A DNA stretch of 64,000 nucleotides from Alcaligenaceae bacterium (GTDB taxonomy: Bacteria; Pseudomonadota; Gammaproteobacteria; Burkholderiales; Burkholderiaceae_B): NCBI GenBank assembly GCA_029263795.1, contig JAJUFI010000001.1, positions 1-64,000 of the forward strand. Reading direction: 5' to 3'. Below the pieces are notes generated by a model. That model saw nothing but the letters and a program-made list of their open reading frames with translations. It had not been told where the DNA came from and did no database searches. Positions 31,853 through 42,984 of this stretch are shown in pieces (within the stretch, counting starts at the first letter, position 1; each line of letters begins with the position of its first letter). Both the position numbers and the translations under genes were made by a program.

Positions 31853-31981
31853 ATGGCAGAAATCAAGCGTACACGTCGCAACACCCTGGAGCGCCGTTGT
31901 CTGGGCAAGGCCTTCAAGCGCCTGTTCGTCAATTCCCCCAAGGGCGTTTTCAAGATGCTCGAAAAGGTGAAGCGTGCCTGA
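31853..31981 (+). CDS. Small highly basic protein (42 aa), unknown function
   Basis: MAEIKRTRRNTLERRCLGKAFKRLFVNSPKGVFKMLEKVKRA; RBS-like gcggag upstream; own terminator downstream. Confidence 0.65.
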   Translation: MAEIKRTRRNTLERRCLGKAFKRLFVNSPKGVFKMLEKVKRA

Positions 31982-32023
31982 TTATTCATTGGTGGCTTGT
32001 CGCCAATTGTAATTAAGGCAAGG

Positions 32024-32056
32024 AAAACCGCAGATTCAAGTCTGCGGTTTTTTTTT
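32024..32056 (+). terminator. Rho-independent terminator
   Basis: AAAACCGCAGA-ttcaag-TCTGCGGTTTT then a run of 9 T (32048-32056). Confidence 0.95.
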
Positions 32057-32100
32057 GTCCTATGATTTCGGCGTACGTCACCGGCACGACAGCTAAATTC

Positions 32101-33024
32101 ATGAACGCGCATCGCCCTTTATTCACCGTCATCACCCCGACATTCAATCGGGCCCATACGCTGGGTCGGGTGTACGCCTCCTTGTGCAATCAGACCTGGC
32201 AGGATTTCGAATGGGTGATCGTGGATGACGGTTCCACCGACTGTACGCGGGCACGGGTATTGGAATGGCAGCGCGAGGCGCGCTTTCCCATTCATTATGT
32301 CTGGCAGAAGAATCAGCACAAGAAGACGGCGTTCAACCGTGGGGTGCGCAAGGCCATGGGGGAACTGGTCGTAGCGTTGGACAGTGACGACAGCCTGGAC
32401 AACGACGCCCTGGCCTCGATGATGTCGGCTTGGTATGGCATTCCGGAAACCGAGCGACACCGTTATGTCGCCATCACCGGGCTCTGTGCCCGGCCAGATG
32501 GCACCATTGTGGGTGACCGCTATCCGCAGGATGTTGTCGACGCAACTGCGCTGGACATGACGTTCAAATACAGCGTGGGCGGAGAAAAATTCGGCTGCAT
32601 GCGCCGCGACGTGCTGCTCAAGTTCCCCTTCCCCGAGGAAATTGCCGGCTTTGTGCCCGAAAGCCTGGTCTGGCGGGCCATTGCGCGGGCCGGCTACATG
32701 ACCCGTTTCGTCAACCAGGTGTTTCGCGTGTATCACGACAGTTCCGATTCATTGTCGCGTCAAAGGGACGGCCAGCAACACGCCCTTGGCTTGTGGCTGC
32801 TGGCTCAGGACACCGTTGTGGAATGTCTGCCCTGGTTCCGCTACCAGCCGTGGGCCTTTCTCATGGCTGCCGCCCGTTACACCCGCTTCTACCTGCATTT
32901 GCGGTCCGCGAGCCTGCCCCAGCCGCGCGGGCGCAGCCTGCGGGGTGCCGCATCGCGCCTGCTAGTCTATGCAATGTGGCCGGTGGGCGCGCTGTTGTAC
33001 ATGCGCGACCGCGTACGCATGTAG
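32101..33024 (+). CDS. Glycosyltransferase family 2
   Basis: FTVITPTFNRAHTLGRVYASLCNQTWQDFEWVIVDDGSTD, LDSDDSL. Confidence 0.9.
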   Translation: MNAHRPLFTVITPTFNRAHTLGRVYASLCNQTWQDFEWVIVDDGSTDCTRARVLEWQREARFPIHYVWQKNQHKKTAFNRGVRKAMGELVVALDSDDSLDNDALASMMSAWYGIPETERHRYVAITGLCARPDGTIVGDRYPQDVVDATALDMTFKYSVGGEKFGCMRRDVLLKFPFPEEIAGFVPESLVWRAIARAGYMTRFVNQVFRVYHDSSDSLSRQRDGQQHALGLWLLAQDTVVECLPWFRYQPWAFLMAAARYTRFYLHLRSASLPQPRGRSLRGAASRLLVYAMWPVGALLYMRDRVRM

Positions 33025-33056
33025 CGTATTTTTCTTCTGCCGCCGCCGGAGGCTTG

Positions 33057-33593
33057 TCAATGCAGTCGTTTGGATGGCGGGTGCATCTGATCCAGCAATT
33101 CATCCATGCGGCGCGATTCTTCCGCGTCCGCTTCGGCATCGAATTCTTCCGGTTCGGCGTCAGCGGCATCCGCCGCAGCTGCCACGGCTTCATCGTTGAC
33201 GTCAAAGGGCAGCAACTCCGCCAGGTTATTGCTGGCAATGTAATCCTGGGTCAGCGGGTCAATCTTGACGTAGCGGCCGGATTCATCGTCCGACAGCTGG
33301 ATGATCCACAGGCATTCGCAGCTGTAGCTTTCCTCGTCATCCAGCCCGCCGCGATTGCCGGCGCAACGCGCACCAGGGCCACCCAGCTGAATGACGACCA
33401 TGGATTCGTCGTCAATTTCATCATCAATGCCCAGCGGGACACCAAAGGCCACCCATTCGGCGCCAGTGTCCTCGGCGTCCATGATTTCGGCGATCACGGG
33501 CTTGCCCATATAGGCACTCAGTGCATCTGCGGTGTTGCCGATCAGGGCGATTTCGTCCCGGGTGAACTCCAGGAGGGGATCGGAAGAGGTCAT
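33057..33593 (-). CDS. Hypothetical acidic protein
   Basis: 178 aa ORF with D/E-rich composition; no family recognised. Confidence 0.65.
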   Translation of the reverse strand: MTSSDPLLEFTRDEIALIGNTADALSAYMGKPVIAEIMDAEDTGAEWVAFGVPLGIDDEIDDESMVVIQLGGPGARCAGNRGGLDDEESYSCECLWIIQLSDDESGRYVKIDPLTQDYIASNNLAELLPFDVNDEAVAAAADAADAEPEEFDAEADAEESRRMDELLDQMHPPSKRLH

Positions 33594-33730
33594 GGCTGGC
33601 TCCGGTTCTTCGATTCAAGCCTGCATTTTAGTGCCGCCAGGCAGGTGGGTGAGCCGGAAACGGCACCGCGCGCTTTATTTGTCGCCGCAGCCTACAATTG
33701 GTGATTGGTCTCAATTCCTATTTCCTGCAT

Positions 33731-35404
<1,674 letters not shown>

Positions 35405-35426
35405 GACCTTCTCTCACGGAGCCGCC

Positions 35427-35981
35427 ATGAGCAAGCCACGCATACTCGCAAATCATGATTCCATGGTGCTACTGGTCGACATGCAGACCGGTCTGCTGCC
35501 GGCCATTGATGGCAGCGAAGCCCTGGTCGGGCGAGTGGAGCGGCTGCTTGCGGCGGCCCGTCACCTCGGTGTACCCGTGGTAGCCACAGAGCATTGCGCT
35601 GACAAAATCGGCGCCACCGATCCAAAACTGGCCGCGCTGGTGGATGACACTCTTCACAAAGTGCACTTCGACGCCACCCGCGAACCGGAGACCATTCGCC
35701 GTCTACCGGTGGGCCGCCACAATGTGCTGGTGGTGGGCACGGAAGCCCATGTCTGTGTGCTGCAGACGGCCCTTGGCCTGGCGCAGTCGGGTCTCAACCC
35801 ATGGCTGGTGGCCGACTGCGTTGGGTCCCGGCGGGAAAGTGACCGTGCTGCAGCCCTGCAGCGCTGGCTTTCGGGAGGCGGCAACATCGTCACTAGTGAG
35901 ATGGCCATGTTCGAGTGGCTGGGCTCGGCCCGTCATGCGGCGTTCCGCGATGTGCTTGCACTGGTGAAGGCAGGCAACTAA
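35427..35981 (+). CDS. Isochorismatase-family hydrolase
   Basis: MVLLVDMQTGLLPAI, VVGTEAHVCVLQTALGLAQSGL. Confidence 0.9.
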   Translation: MSKPRILANHDSMVLLVDMQTGLLPAIDGSEALVGRVERLLAAARHLGVPVVATEHCADKIGATDPKLAALVDDTLHKVHFDATREPETIRRLPVGRHNVLVVGTEAHVCVLQTALGLAQSGLNPWLVADCVGSRRESDRAAALQRWLSGGGNIVTSEMAMFEWLGSARHAAFRDVLALVKAGN

Positions 35982-35986
35982 CGTGG

Positions 35987-36018
35987 AACCGATACATCTG
36001 TTTCAGATGTTCACGGTT
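35987..36018 (+). terminator. Hairpin after isochorismatase gene
   Basis: AACCG..ACATCTG-ttt-CAGATGT..CGGTT. Confidence 0.5.
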
Positions 36019-36098
36019 TGAAGCTGTTCAGAAACCCGTATTTTGTTGTGACAGGTTATGGTGTGCGCCACCTTTTCTGTTACATCGGAGTATTGATA

Positions 36099-36323
36099 AT
36101 GAACTTTCAAAAAATGGTTTGTTTGGGCGGAGCAATGGTCCTGGCACTCACGTTGGCGGGGTGTTCAAGCTGGGACAGCATGAGCAAGCGTCAGAAGACC
36201 ACGGTGGCAGGTGCTGGCATTGGCGGCGTGGCGGGCGCGGCCATTACCGGTGGGGGTGTGCTGGGCACAGTCGGGGGTGCGGCCATTGGGGGCATCATCG
36301 GCGACCAGGTTGGTAAACGCTAG
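36099..36323 (+). CDS. Glycine-zipper 2TM lipoprotein (OsmB-like)
   Basis: Lipobox ALTLAGC; GAGIGGVAGAAITGGGVLGTVGGAAIGGIIGDQVGKR. Confidence 0.85.
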   Translation: MNFQKMVCLGGAMVLALTLAGCSSWDSMSKRQKTTVAGAGIGGVAGAAITGGGVLGTVGGAAIGGIIGDQVGKR

Positions 36324-36335
36324 TCTTGTGGTGTC

Positions 36336-37682
36336 ATGCTGAACGAAGCCTGGCTGGCGCGCCGCGAAGGTTGGCGACAACAAGAGGAAGACGCGCGCCA
36401 AGCCGGTGACATCGACTATGGCCGAGTGATCCACTCGGCCTCGTTCAGGCGTCTGCAGGGCAAGACACAGATTCTCAACCTGGGCGACAGTGATTTTTAC
36501 CGCACTCGCCTGACGCATTCGCTGGAAGTGGCACAAATTGCGACGGGCGTGGTGGGTTTGCTCAAGAAGAACAATGCTCACCATCCGGCAGCGTCTGTCT
36601 TGCCGGATCGCAGCCTCATCCAGGCCATAGCCTGTTCGCACGACCTGGGGCATCCGCCTTTCGGTCATGGCGGAGAAGTCGCGCTCAACTACTGCATGCG
36701 CGACCACGGCGGCTTTGAAGGGAACGGCCAGACCCTGCGGCTGTTGTCACGTCTGGAGAGTTTTTCGCGTGATGCCGGGGCCAATCTTACGCGCCGCACT
36801 TTGCTGGGTGTGCTGAAGTACCCCGCGTCCCATTCCACACTTTTCAACCCGGATCTGACCCCGGCGATGCGGGAAGGCTACAGCCGCTTGACAGCGCTGG
36901 ATGCAGGTCGCTCTGCGCCGCCCAAATGCTTTCTGGACACCGAGCAGGACGTTGTCGACTGGATACTGGAGCCTTTGCCAGAAGGGGACAGGGCCGGGTT
37001 CACGGCCTGGCAGGTTCGCGCCGGGCAGCACGGAAAGACGCTGCACAAGTCCCTGGATTGCAGCATCATGGATGTGGCGGACGACATCGCTTACGGTGTG
37101 CACGATCTGGAAGATGCCGTCGCACTCAATTTGGTGAACGAAGGCTGTTTTCGCGCAAAGGTGACGCCACGGGAGGCAGACTCTTTCATTACTGCCATGC
37201 GCGAGAATTACCCTCATGAATTGGGTGACCGCTACGAAGCCATGGTGCAGGCGCTTTTCGGAGACGGCAAGTCGCGCAAGCGCTACATCAGTCGCATGGT
37301 CCACCACTTTCTGACTGCAGTGCGTATCGAAGAACGGCAGGAGTTCGAATCTCCCTTGCTGCGATATCGGGTGGCACTGGAAGAAGGGGCGGGAAGGTTT
37401 CTGAAAGTTCTGAAGAACTTTGTAATGGAGGAGGTCATACGGAGCGCGACCGTCCAGCAGCTCGAATTCAAGGGCCAGGGCATGGTCATATCAGTATTCG
37501 AGGCCTTCCAGTCAGACCCCTTGAGGCTGCTGCCAAAGGAGCAGCGAGAACGCTATGAAGAGTCGGAAATGGGCGAGCGCGTTATTTGCGACTACGTGGC
37601 CGGCATGACGGACACGCATCTGCTCAAGACTTACGAACGGCTTTTCGCACCGCGCATGGGTTCCATCTTCGACCGCTTGTAA
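36336..37682 (+). CDS. dgt: Deoxyguanosinetriphosphate triphosphohydrolase-like protein (HD domain)
   Basis: SASFRRLQGKTQI, RTRLTHSLEVAQIA, SHDLGHPPFGHGGE. Confidence 0.93.
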   Translation: MLNEAWLARREGWRQQEEDARQAGDIDYGRVIHSASFRRLQGKTQILNLGDSDFYRTRLTHSLEVAQIATGVVGLLKKNNAHHPAASVLPDRSLIQAIACSHDLGHPPFGHGGEVALNYCMRDHGGFEGNGQTLRLLSRLESFSRDAGANLTRRTLLGVLKYPASHSTLFNPDLTPAMREGYSRLTALDAGRSAPPKCFLDTEQDVVDWILEPLPEGDRAGFTAWQVRAGQHGKTLHKSLDCSIMDVADDIAYGVHDLEDAVALNLVNEGCFRAKVTPREADSFITAMRENYPHELGDRYEAMVQALFGDGKSRKRYISRMVHHFLTAVRIEERQEFESPLLRYRVALEEGAGRFLKVLKNFVMEEVIRSATVQQLEFKGQGMVISVFEAFQSDPLRLLPKEQRERYEESEMGERVICDYVAGMTDTHLLKTYERLFAPRMGSIFDRL

Positions 37683-37730
37683 ACCCGCGTCTCCCACCCC
37701 TGTGCTACTGGGGCAGGCAGACGGAGCTCT

Positions 37731-38003
37731 TTACTTCTCCTCTGGGGGCAATTCCGGCTGGGGCATCTCGATCTTGACCTCCAGCACCTCCAGGGAGTCC
37801 TGGCGGTCAAGATTGACCTTGATGTCATCTGGGTTGATCTTCACGTAGCGCGAAATCACCTCGACCAGCTCCTTTTGCAGGCGCGGCAGGTAGTCGGGGG
37901 TGACGCCCGTGCGCCGTTCATTGATGAGAATGAGCTGCAGGCGATCTTTCGCCACGCTTGCCGAAGTTTTCTTCTGGCCGAGCAGGAATGAAAGAAAGGA
38001 CAT
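37731..38003 (-). CDS. minE: Cell division topological specificity factor MinE
   Basis: [31 protein letters not shown]; directly follows minD. Confidence 0.95.
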   Translation of the reverse strand: MSFLSFLLGQKKTSASVAKDRLQLILINERRTGVTPDYLPRLQKELVEVISRYVKINPDDIKVNLDRQDSLEVLEVKIEMPQPELPPEEK

Positions 38004-38006
38004 GAC

Positions 38007-38822
38007 TTATTTCCCCCCGAACAGGCGCTTGAAGAGTCCGGGTTTTTCGTATTCCGTGAAGCGCAGTGGGCGTTCTTCCCCCAGGTAGCGGGCAATCACA
38101 TCGTGATAAGCCGCCGATACATCGGTATCGCGCAGGTGGATGACCGGCACACCCTGGTTGGACGCCTGCAGCACGGATTCGGACTCGGGGATGACACCGA
38201 TCAGCTTGATGCGCAGGATGTCCTCGATATCCTTGAGGGACAGCATTTCCCCGTCAGCCACCCGTTTCGGGCTATAGCGCGTGAGCAGCAGGTATTCCTT
38301 GATGGGTTCTTCGCCTTTTTCAGCGCGCCGCGACTTTGCGGAAAGAATGCCCAGAATGCGGTCGGAGTCGCGTACCGAGGAAACTTCCGGGTTGGTGACC
38401 ACCAGGGCGTCATCGGCAAAATAGGAGGCCATCAACGCGCCCGTCTCGATGCCGGCAGGCGAGTCACAGACAATGTACTCGAAGCCCATGTCGGCGAGAT
38501 CGTTCAGAACCTTTTCCACGCCTTCCTTGGTGAGGGCGTCCTTGTCTCGGGTCTGGGAAGCCGGCAGGATGAAAAGGTTCTCCAGCTGTTTGTCACGGAT
38601 CAGAGCCTGATTCAGCGATGCTTCGCCCTGAATTACGTTGACGAAGTCGTAGACCACCCGACGCTCGCACCCCATGATGAGGTCGAGATTGCGCAGGCCC
38701 ACGTCGAAGTCAATGACTACGGTTTTATGGCCTTTCATAGCAAGGCCTGCAGAGAAGCTTGCACTGGTGGTCGTTTTGCCAACGCCGCCCTTGCCGGATG
38801 TCACCACAACGATTCGCGCCAT
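38007..38822 (-). CDS. minD: Septum site-determining ATPase MinD
   Basis: MARIVVVTSGKGGVGKTTTSASFSAGLA. Confidence 0.97.
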   Translation of the reverse strand: MARIVVVTSGKGGVGKTTTSASFSAGLAMKGHKTVVIDFDVGLRNLDLIMGCERRVVYDFVNVIQGEASLNQALIRDKQLENLFILPASQTRDKDALTKEGVEKVLNDLADMGFEYIVCDSPAGIETGALMASYFADDALVVTNPEVSSVRDSDRILGILSAKSRRAEKGEEPIKEYLLLTRYSPKRVADGEMLSLKDIEDILRIKLIGVIPESESVLQASNQGVPVIHLRDTDVSAAYHDVIARYLGEERPLRFTEYEKPGLFKRLFGGK

Positions 38823-38901
38823 GACGATTGAGTTCCTCTAGTTCGGTAATTTCACGTAATCGTAAAGCAAAAAACAGCGTTTCTCTGAGGAGACAGCGCC
38901 G

Positions 38902-39750
38902 TCAGTTGCCCAATGCTTCAATTTGCAAGCTTTCGCCTTCCAGCCGCACGATGGCAGCCCTGTTCTGCAAGCGATCTTCCAACCCTGTCTCGATCACCCT
39001 GTACACGCCGGCAATGGCCACCAGTTCGGGGTCGAGCTGGGTGGTGAAGATGCGGGCAGACGTATCGCCACGGGCGCCGGCCATGGCCTTGCCTCGCAGG
39101 GGGCCATATACGTGGATGTTGCCGTCTGCAATGACTTCTGCACCACGGCTGACCACTCCCACCACGATAAGATCAGTATTGCGGGCATAGACTCGTTGGC
39201 CGGAGCGCAGCGGGCGGTTGATGACCATGGCGGCCGGAGCAGGGCCGGGTGCAGGAGCTGCCGGGACGTCAGACACTTCCCGCTTCGTTTGGCCAGCGTC
39301 TGACGCCGCCTCGGATGCCCCGGCAGCCGGACTGCTTTCCACTGACCCTGCCGGCTTTTCTGGTGTGACTGCGGCAGGGGGGACTTCCTGTTCAGGCGTG
39401 GGGGATGCAGGGGGGCGCACTGGTGCGCCGCCCAGTTCCACCGCCGGCAGGCCGGCAGCCACGGCAGCCTCAAGCTGGGCGCCTTCCGCCACGACACCGA
39501 CGGGATGCAGGCTGTGCTTGCGCAAGGCGTCCACCAGAGCGGGCCAGTCTACGACTTCCTCGATGCGGCTGGCGTCCACGACCACAGGCTCGTTCTCGAA
39601 AAATGCCCCCGCATCCTTCATGCGCTGGGCCAGCGCGTCCAGCAGCGAACCGCTGTCGGCTTCGTGCAGTACGACACGGATGGCATACAGGGTGGCACTC
39701 TTGAAATCGAGTGCCTGGGCCGTTTTTCGGGAAGGTGCGGGATTGCTCAC
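38902..39750 (-). CDS. minC: Septum formation inhibitor MinC (GTG start proposed)
   Basis: GSGQ-like [47 protein letters not shown] at 39750 gives GTGA overlap with the glnS stop. Confidence 0.9.
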   Translation of the reverse strand: MSNPAPSRKTAQALDFKSATLYAIRVVLHEADSGSLLDALAQRMKDAGAFFENEPVVVDASRIEEVVDWPALVDALRKHSLHPVGVVAEGAQLEAAVAAGLPAVELGGAPVRPPASPTPEQEVPPAAVTPEKPAGSVESSPAAGASEAASDAGQTKREVSDVPAAPAPGPAPAAMVINRPLRSGQRVYARNTDLIVVGVVSRGAEVIADGNIHVYGPLRGKAMAGARGDTSARIFTTQLDPELVAIAGVYRVIETGLEDRLQNRAAIVRLEGESLQIEALGN

Positions 39751-41513
39751 TTTGCTTTGCCCCATGAATCCTTGAGCGTGGTGCAGCGGTTTATCACCGG
39801 GCGTTCGACGGTGGATTCCTCGCGGTCAGCGGTGAAATAACCGAGCCGTTCAAACTGCCAGGTGGTACCAGGTTCCGCGCGAGTGCCGGCTTCAAGCCAC
39901 CCTTCGACCACCTTGCAGGAGTCCGGATTCAAGGCGGCAATGAAATCCTTGTCACCGGCATCCGGATGCGGATCAAGGAAGAGGCGGTCGTAGAGCCGGA
40001 CTTCTGCCTTGACGGCATCCGCGGCATTGACCCAAGTGATGTTGCCCTTGACCTTGACGGAGTCGGCACCAGGTGTGCCGCTCTTGGTGTCGGGCAGGTA
40101 TTCCGCGTGTACTTCCACGATTTCACCCGCATCGTTCTTGACGAAGCCGGTGCATTCCACAATGTAGCCGTACTTGAGGCGCACCTTGTTGCCCGGGAAG
40201 AGTCGGAAATACTTCTTGGGCGGTTCCTCTCGGAAGTCGTCACGCTCTATCCAGAGTTCGCGTCCGAAGGTGAAGCGGCGGACGCCTGCTTCGGGGTTGT
40301 GCGGGTTGGCCGGCGCCTCGCACGGTTCGCTCTGCCCTTCCGGATAGTTGGTGATGACCAGTTTGATTGGGTCGAGCACTGCGACGGCACGCGGGGCAAC
40401 GGGGTCGAGATCGTCGCGCAAGGCCTGTTCCAGCACACTGTAGTCGATGCGTGAATCAGCCTTGGTCACCCCCAGGCGTTCGCAGAACAGACGAATCGAG
40501 CCCGGTGTGTAGCCGCGACGACGCAAGCCCGCGAGAGTTGGCAGGCGCGGGTCATCCCAGCCGTTGACGTGGCCGTCGCGCACCAGTTGCAGCAGCTTGC
40601 GCTTGCTGGTCACGACGTAGCTCAGGTTGAGCCGCGCGAACTCGTACTGTTGTGGCAGGGGCTCGTTGAGCAGGCCGAGCTCGGCCAGGCGCTCCAGAAT
40701 CCAGTTGTAGAACGGGCGCTGGTCTTCGAACTCGAGGGTGCAGATGCTGTGCGTGATGCCTTCCAGGGCATCTTCAACAGGGTGCGCCCAGGAATACATG
40801 GGGTAGATGCACCATTTGTCGCCCGTGCGGTGGTGGGGCACGTGGCGGATGCGGTAAAGCACCGGATCGCGCAGGTTGATGTTGGGCGAACGCATGTCGA
40901 TGCGGGCACGCAGGCACAGGCTGCCGTCCGGATGCTTGCCGTCGCGCATTTCACGCAGCCGTGTGAGCGATTCCTCGGCAGGGCGGTTGCGCCATGGGGA
41001 GTCGGTGCCCGGCTCGGTGAGGGTGCCACGCGTGGCGCGGATCTCTTCGGGTGTCTGTTCGTCGACATAGGCGTGGCCAGCCTGGACCAGGGCTTCTGCG
41101 AATTCGTACATGTAGCCGAAATAGTCGCTGGCGAAATAGAGGTTTTCCTCTTCGCCAAAGTGCCAGTCAAACCCTAGCCATTTCACCATCTCGATGATGG
41201 CGTCAACGTATTCCTGCTCTTCCTTTTCAGGGTTGGTGTCGTCGAAGCGCAGGTGGCAGGCACCTTGGTAATCCTGGGCGAGCCCGAAATTCAGACAGAT
41301 GCTCTTGGCATGGCCGATATGCAGGTAACCGTTGGGTTCCGGCGGAAAGCGCGTACGGATGCGGGCAACGTCAGGTTTGCCCTGGCGCTGTACGGACGCG
41401 GGCCCCGGGCGGCCCGCCCAGAGTTTTTGCGCATGGCGGCCTTCAGCCAGATCTTTTTCAATAATGGTGCGCAGAAAATTGGAAACCACGCCCGGACTGG
41501 GTACAGAAGTCAT
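39747..41513 (-). CDS. glnS: Glutaminyl-tRNA synthetase
   Basis: [56 protein letters not shown]. Confidence 0.97.
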   Translation of the reverse strand: MTSVPSPGVVSNFLRTIIEKDLAEGRHAQKLWAGRPGPASVQRQGKPDVARIRTRFPPEPNGYLHIGHAKSICLNFGLAQDYQGACHLRFDDTNPEKEEQEYVDAIIEMVKWLGFDWHFGEEENLYFASDYFGYMYEFAEALVQAGHAYVDEQTPEEIRATRGTLTEPGTDSPWRNRPAEESLTRLREMRDGKHPDGSLCLRARIDMRSPNINLRDPVLYRIRHVPHHRTGDKWCIYPMYSWAHPVEDALEGITHSICTLEFEDQRPFYNWILERLAELGLLNEPLPQQYEFARLNLSYVVTSKRKLLQLVRDGHVNGWDDPRLPTLAGLRRRGYTPGSIRLFCERLGVTKADSRIDYSVLEQALRDDLDPVAPRAVAVLDPIKLVITNYPEGQSEPCEAPANPHNPEAGVRRFTFGRELWIERDDFREEPPKKYFRLFPGNKVRLKYGYIVECTGFVKNDAGEIVEVHAEYLPDTKSGTPGADSVKVKGNITWVNAADAVKAEVRLYDRLFLDPHPDAGDKDFIAALNPDSCKVVEGWLEAGTRAEPGTTWQFERLGYFTADREESTVERPVINRCTTLKDSWGKAK

Positions 41514-41636
41514 ACAGGAAGACGCCGATACTATGAAGATGAGAGAAATGCGAAAGTAAGCATTTTGCCACGTTCGTCAAGCTTTGCCTGGAAGCATGGC
41601 CTAAACGTGGCTTGTCGCTTTACACTGGCGGCCATT

Positions 41637-42974
41637 ATGACCCACTTGGCGCTCTGGATCTCTCAGGCTCAGTTTTTTTTGAGCCTGTCATTCATGCTGC
41701 TCTTTCTCCTTCTGGAGATCGGGCTGGCCTGGGCGCTTGTTGTATTTCGGCTGCGCTCCCTCGGTGGTTCGGACCGGTGGCGGCAGGCATACCGGTTCTG
41801 GGTGAGGGTTTTCGCCCTGGCCTTCATTGTCGCTTTTGCCGCAGCCGTACCCGTCATGATTCAGTTCGGCAGCCTCTGGCCGCTGCTGATGGAACGCGTG
41901 GGCAATGTGGCCGGCCCCATGCTGGCCGGAGCCGTCCTTTCCGTCTTTGTGTTCAAGTCATGCTTCGTTGGGCTCATGCTGTTCGGGCAACGTCACATGA
42001 AGGAGCGTACCCATGCAGCGGTTGTGGTGGCCGTGGCATTTGGGGTGACCATTGCTGCAGCATGGCCGGTCATGATGTTTTCCTGGATGCGTACGCCAGC
42101 CGGTGCGTATTTCTCCAACGGCCAATACATCGTCACGGATTGGTCCGCCGTCTTTCTCAACCCATCCTTTCCCTGGTATTTCGGGCTGCTTGTACTCACG
42201 GCGCTGGCCACTGCAGGGTTGTTCATGATGGGCGTTTCCGCCTTACAGGGTTTATGGCGGCCCTCCGGAGATGCAGAAAAAAGCGTGTTTGCATTCGCCG
42301 TGCGGAAATCGGTCCTGGCGCTCCTGACGCTCTGCGTCTTTGCCTTGTGCGCGGCGCGGGCCCTGGCAGTGCATGAACCGGCGCGGGCGGCTGCGGCGCT
42401 GGGGTACTGGGAGTCCAGCACAGTGCCAAGTCTCACCATTTTGTCAGTCCCCGCCTTGCGCGGTTCGGGCGAATTATGGTCCTGGCGCTGGCAGGGTCGA
42501 GGAGCAAGCTTTCTGGCGTCTGATGTTCGTGGGGTATACCGGGGGCTGGATCAGTTCTCGGGGATGGCGCCGCCGCGTGACGCCACGTTCTGGTCGTTGC
42601 GGGTGGCCATGCTGGGAACCCTGCTGATGCTCGCCCTTGCGTCTTACGCCTGGTGGCGGATGCGCATGGCTGGAGGTGATGCGTCCGCCTTGCCTCGCTG
42701 GCTGCAGAAGTCGCTGGTGGCGGCGGCCTTCGGCGGGTGGCTGGTGGCATTCTGCGGCTTTGCGCATATTTACCTGGGGGCCCATCCTTATGCCGTCGCC
42801 GGAACGGTCACGTTAAGCGAAGTGCTGACGGGCACGTCCGTGCCTGCGTTGATGGCGGGTGGGTCGGCGCTTCTGCTGGTCTACGTTCTTTCCATGGCCG
42901 GCTTCCTGCAGTTGCTGTGGCACAACATGCGTTACGGTGTGGTGCCAGTGGCCCGACATCGGGGCAGAGCATGA
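41637..42974 (+). CDS. Divergent cytochrome bd subunit I (CydA)-like membrane protein
   Basis: Alignable to CydA/CioA across its length (FSWMRTPAGAYF, FLNPSFPWYF, FWSLRV, GGWLV), but heme-ligand positions are substituted. Confidence 0.85.
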   Translation: MTHLALWISQAQFFLSLSFMLLFLLLEIGLAWALVVFRLRSLGGSDRWRQAYRFWVRVFALAFIVAFAAAVPVMIQFGSLWPLLMERVGNVAGPMLAGAVLSVFVFKSCFVGLMLFGQRHMKERTHAAVVVAVAFGVTIAAAWPVMMFSWMRTPAGAYFSNGQYIVTDWSAVFLNPSFPWYFGLLVLTALATAGLFMMGVSALQGLWRPSGDAEKSVFAFAVRKSVLALLTLCVFALCAARALAVHEPARAAAALGYWESSTVPSLTILSVPALRGSGELWSWRWQGRGASFLASDVRGVYRGLDQFSGMAPPRDATFWSLRVAMLGTLLMLALASYAWWRMRMAGGDASALPRWLQKSLVAAAFGGWLVAFCGFAHIYLGAHPYAVAGTVTLSEVLTGTSVPALMAGGSALLLVYVLSMAGFLQLLWHNMRYGVVPVARHRGRA

Positions 42975-42984
42975 AGGTAGATAC

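Noticed and set aside
32062-32100. Upstream ATG (32062) for the glycosyltransferase
   Set aside because: Starts 6 nt after the terminator T-run; the ATG at 32101 directly precedes the GT2 domain and is more plausible.
36099-36323. Glycine-zipper repeats as a possible DNA repeat array
   Set aside because: Explained by the protein-level glycine-zipper motif of an OsmB-like lipoprotein.
37336-37357. tRNA T-arm-like sequence GGAGTTCGAATCTCC
   Set aside because: Lies in frame within dgt (RQEFESPLL) with no surrounding cloverleaf.
41253-41636. N-terminal extension of the CydA-like ORF
   Set aside because: Overlaps glnS antisense; homology to CydA begins at the ATG at 41637.
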